48,872 bases of DNA from positions 4,356-53,227 of the forward strand of contig CAUDNR010004306.1 of NCBI GenBank assembly GCA_958430865.1, given 5' to 3'. Made by a program: the position numbers and the translations under genes. Below the pieces are notes generated by a model. The model saw nothing but the letters and a program-made list of their open reading frames with translations. It searched no databases and was not told the DNA's origin. This document shows positions 46,642 through 48,872 of this stretch, piece after piece; positions within the stretch are counted from its first letter, which is position 1, and each line of letters begins with the position of its first letter. This DNA is from Entrophospora sp. SA101. Lineage: Eukaryota; Glomeromycota; Glomeromycetes; Entrophosporales; Entrophosporaceae.

Positions 46642-46962
46642 CCCTATAAAAAATAACATACGGGAAAACAGTAGATGAACCGTATTGTTTTACAGAATAG
46701 GTACGGAAAAATGTACGGAATCTTCCTGTTAAATGTGTGGGATAAATACGAAGTAGGTGTGTATTCCGTGCGTGTTTCGTATGTATTTCGCACCTACTCC
46801 ACACCTACTTTGTATCTATCCCGCACAAATTCCATACATTTCGGCACATTTAACAGGAAGATTCCGTACATTTTCCCATACCTATTCCGTAAAACAATAC
46901 GGTTCATCTACTGTTTTCCCGTACATTTCCCGTACATTTTCAGTCAACATTTTTTTATAGGG
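46642..46962. mobile_element. Foldback-like MITE, 321 bp, with long inverted arms
   Basis: Ends are CCCTATAAAAAA and its complement. The arms match over about 120 bp, e.g. ACAGTAGATGAACCGTATTG (from about 46669) and its complement at about 46895-46914, and TTCCTGTTAAATGTG with its complement near the centre. The centre (46740-46835) contains repeated GTAGGTGTG/CACACCTAC words, also inverted. No matching target duplication is visible in the 8 bp either side. Open frames across it are artefacts of the repeat. Confidence 0.85.
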
Positions 46963-47427
46963 TTATAATTTTGAGTAGGGGACTGAATGGGTTTTTGCCC
47001 AATCATTCCACTGTCTTATAGGTTAAAATTATTGCATGATTATATATATCTTTGCCAGCAATATGTTCAACAAGAAATAATTTGTAAATGGTTCAAATTT
47101 TGTTTGATATGTTATGTATAAATTATTTTCCCAATATCTGACCAATACCCAAAGATCGATAAGATCAATAATGGGGGATATCCCTCTTATATGTTTTCCC
47201 AGGCTGAGGCTCTATCCCTACGAACTGAAGGATAAAGGTGTAACCTTTTGGAAATTGTCCGCATGAGCTGTTTAATTAAATCTGACACCTGTGATCAACA
47301 TCAGATTTATTATAAGGAACCATAATTGATAATCAGGAAAAATAATTTATTTTGTGAATCCAGAGATCTGGGTAGGCATGCATTATTAAAAGGTTCATTC
47401 ATGCATGGCCTTGGTATTATTACTACC
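46963..47427. other. Spacer between two MITEs
   Basis: No gene recognised. A slightly GC-richer part at about 47180-47260 has no open frame or clear inverted repeat. Confidence 0.35.
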
Positions 47428-47682
47428 TAAGGTTTCTGGCCGAAACTGCTTCTATTAGTAGCCGAAATTACTCAAATACTTTGGGCAAAAATTATTTTTT
47501 TATAAGCCCAAACTACTTTTTGTTATTAGCCAAAATTGGGCGAAATTATTTTAAAGTTGTTTAAGTTAAAACAATTTGATTCATATAGTTTTTTAATGTT
47601 CATGTTTATAAAAAATGTTGAGAAGCCCAAATTGCCCAAACTAGTTTGGGCTTTGAGAAAACAGTTTGGACCAGAAACCTTA
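47428..47682. mobile_element. hAT-like MITE, 255 bp, with perfect 8-bp target duplication
   Basis: Identical TTACTACC lies at 47420-47427 and 47683-47690. The left terminus is TAAGGTTTCTGGCCGAAACTG and the right end is its near-complement (TAAGGTTTCTGGTCCAAACTG when reversed), 19 of 21 matching. The interior repeats GCCCAAAC/GCCGAAAT-like words. The terminus matches the element at 17153-17356, so both belong to one family. Confidence 0.9.
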
Positions 47683-48872
47683 TTACTACCTGGGTGATGC
47701 TATTTTTTGTTTGTTATGTCAATGATGATATCAAATGTATTGAATAATAATCATGACCATCATGAATATTTGATGGATGGAGGCATTCACATACAAGGAA
47801 ATGATTAAATAGCTAAGTCATGTTTGTTTTATTAAAGATATATGATTTCAGCTCTTGTTAATAGAGCTGGCCGAAATAAAGAATTCAAGTTAGTTACTTT
47901 GTTAGAGAAATCTTCGTGTGATTTCTTTTATTCATATTTGATACTAGAAAAAGTTGAAAAGGACGAAAAGAAGAAGGAAATTAAAAAATCCATCATTTTT
48001 ATAATTAGAGATTGTCACGTAGCTTATATTATTATTACTTATTTATCACCATTACTTTATTAAAAAATTTGTTACTGCTTTAATTATTGGTTTACTCAAT
48101 AGAATTACTATTTACAATGTTGAAATATAGTGATTGTGCAAGAACCTTTTCAAAGATGCTCAGCATTTTGTAACCATTCAGCAACATAGCAATTAATATG
48201 GATAAGGAAGAAGTTGATGACTATTCTATGGATTAAGATCCTTGTTTCGGAAAATAGAGTTTCTATCCAGAATATAAATTCTTATTTGAATTATTCATTT
48301 ATTTGTTTCATTATTATTATTATTTGAATAGAAACCCTATTGGAAAGGTATATTTACTAAAATACTTGATTTAAAAATTTATACAGTTGATCAATATAAA
48401 AGTAAATTATTCCACATTTGCACTCAATTTTTTAAACATGGTTATCCTTTAGTAAAATTAATTGGTGAATTTAATTTGAATCTATTATCAAATTAATCTA
48501 ACATAATGATTGTAAATCACTTTATGTTTTAAAGTACTCATTGTTGTTATTCAATGCATGTTTAATGATTTAATTTAAATGCATTTTATCAGCATAGATC
48601 AACACTTTCAAAATTTCCTGAAAAGAATAAGAGAATAGAAGGCTTGGAGATAAAGAAGGAAAACCTAAGTAGGACCTCAGACAATCATATTTGAACTGGT
48701 ATGTAAGAAGTTGTGAAAAATACACAGAATATCTTACTAAAAATGGCTAGCGAATTTCCTTTTTGGGCCATTTTTTTAAAAACCCAATTTTTTATAGCAT
48801 GGTGGAATTTCTCTTTATCACATTTATCACTTTGTGACGATCTCAAATTTATGTTGTGTGACTATATAATTT
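47683..48872. other. Right-hand flank with only weak open frames
   Basis: Apart from the exon-like frame at 48332-48499, nothing is supported. A 73-codon frame at 47842-48063 is Lys/Glu- and Ile-rich without a recognisable domain. Confidence 0.35.
48332..48499 (+). CDS. Exon-like uncharacterised open frame near the window end
   Basis: After a TTTGAATAG that could be a splice acceptor, an open frame of 55 codons reads KPYWKGIFTKILDLKIYTVD, then FHICTQFFKHGYPLVKLIGE, and ends in a stop at 48497-48499. Composition is clearly protein-like. Upstream pieces (EEVDDYSMD near 48210) are separated by a stop. It may be the last exon of a decayed gene. No family is assigned. Confidence 0.3.

Noticed and set aside
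46622..46968. Overlapping open frames on both strands (60-97 codons) with repeated IYPT/FRTF words
   Set aside because: They lie within the inverted arms of the foldback element, so both strands read similarly; not genes.

Overview
The window is nuclear DNA of an AT-rich, intron-rich fungus. Short GT-AG introns, Asn/Ser/Thr-rich disordered proteins, gene content and abundant decayed transposons fit an arbuscular mycorrhizal fungus (Glomeromycotina, Rhizophagus-like). The species is an inference; no rRNA or marker gene is present.

Seven genes look intact, six of them spliced; I rebuilt exons from splice sites, reading-frame phase and domain continuity. In order: (1) an intronless TPR-SET methyltransferase, minus, 2459-4792; (2) an EFM5/EEF1AKMT1-type eEF1A lysine methyltransferase, plus, 9178-10395, six exons including one of 15 nt; (3) a germinal-centre kinase III (MST3/Nak1/Kic1-like), plus, 11192-14682, sixteen exons; (4) a MARCH5-like membrane RING-CH ubiquitin ligase, plus, 21763-23866, seven exons; (5) a Cdc25-type Ras guanine nucleotide exchange factor with SH3, two WW, RasGEF-N and RasGEF domains, minus, 26175-31845, seven exons; (6) a small glycine-rich RRM protein, plus, 34666-36290, with a 1-kb intron inside the RRM; (7) a Ras-association/PH protein, plus, 37293-42718, seven exons, with three kinds of internal peptide repeat.

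Between the genes lie gene-poor stretches (about 0-2.4, 5-9, 15-21.5, 24-26, 32-34.6 and 43-48.9 kb) full of decay. They hold a truncated duplicate of the SET gene, relics of a kinase-like gene, a RecQ-like helicase, a Tc1/mariner-IS630 transposase and several unassigned genes. At least seven short inverted-repeat elements are present: three complete elements flanked by TA (one carrying the transposase relic and nested in a further TA-type element), two related hAT-like elements with perfect 8-bp target duplications, one with a 4-bp ACAT duplication, and a 321-bp element with very long inverted arms.

Functionally, a Ras activator (RasGEF) and a probable Ras effector (RA-PH) lie within 6 kb of each other, with a polarity-type Ste20 kinase in the same window. 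This is compatible with polarised growth signalling, but eukaryotic neighbours need not share a pathway. The features most worth following are the six-fold F-x-K/E-G-S-L-L motif array and 60-bp coding minisatellite of the RA-PH protein, the long GU/U-rich intron of the RRM gene, possible intron retention in the RasGEF, and the nested transposon.
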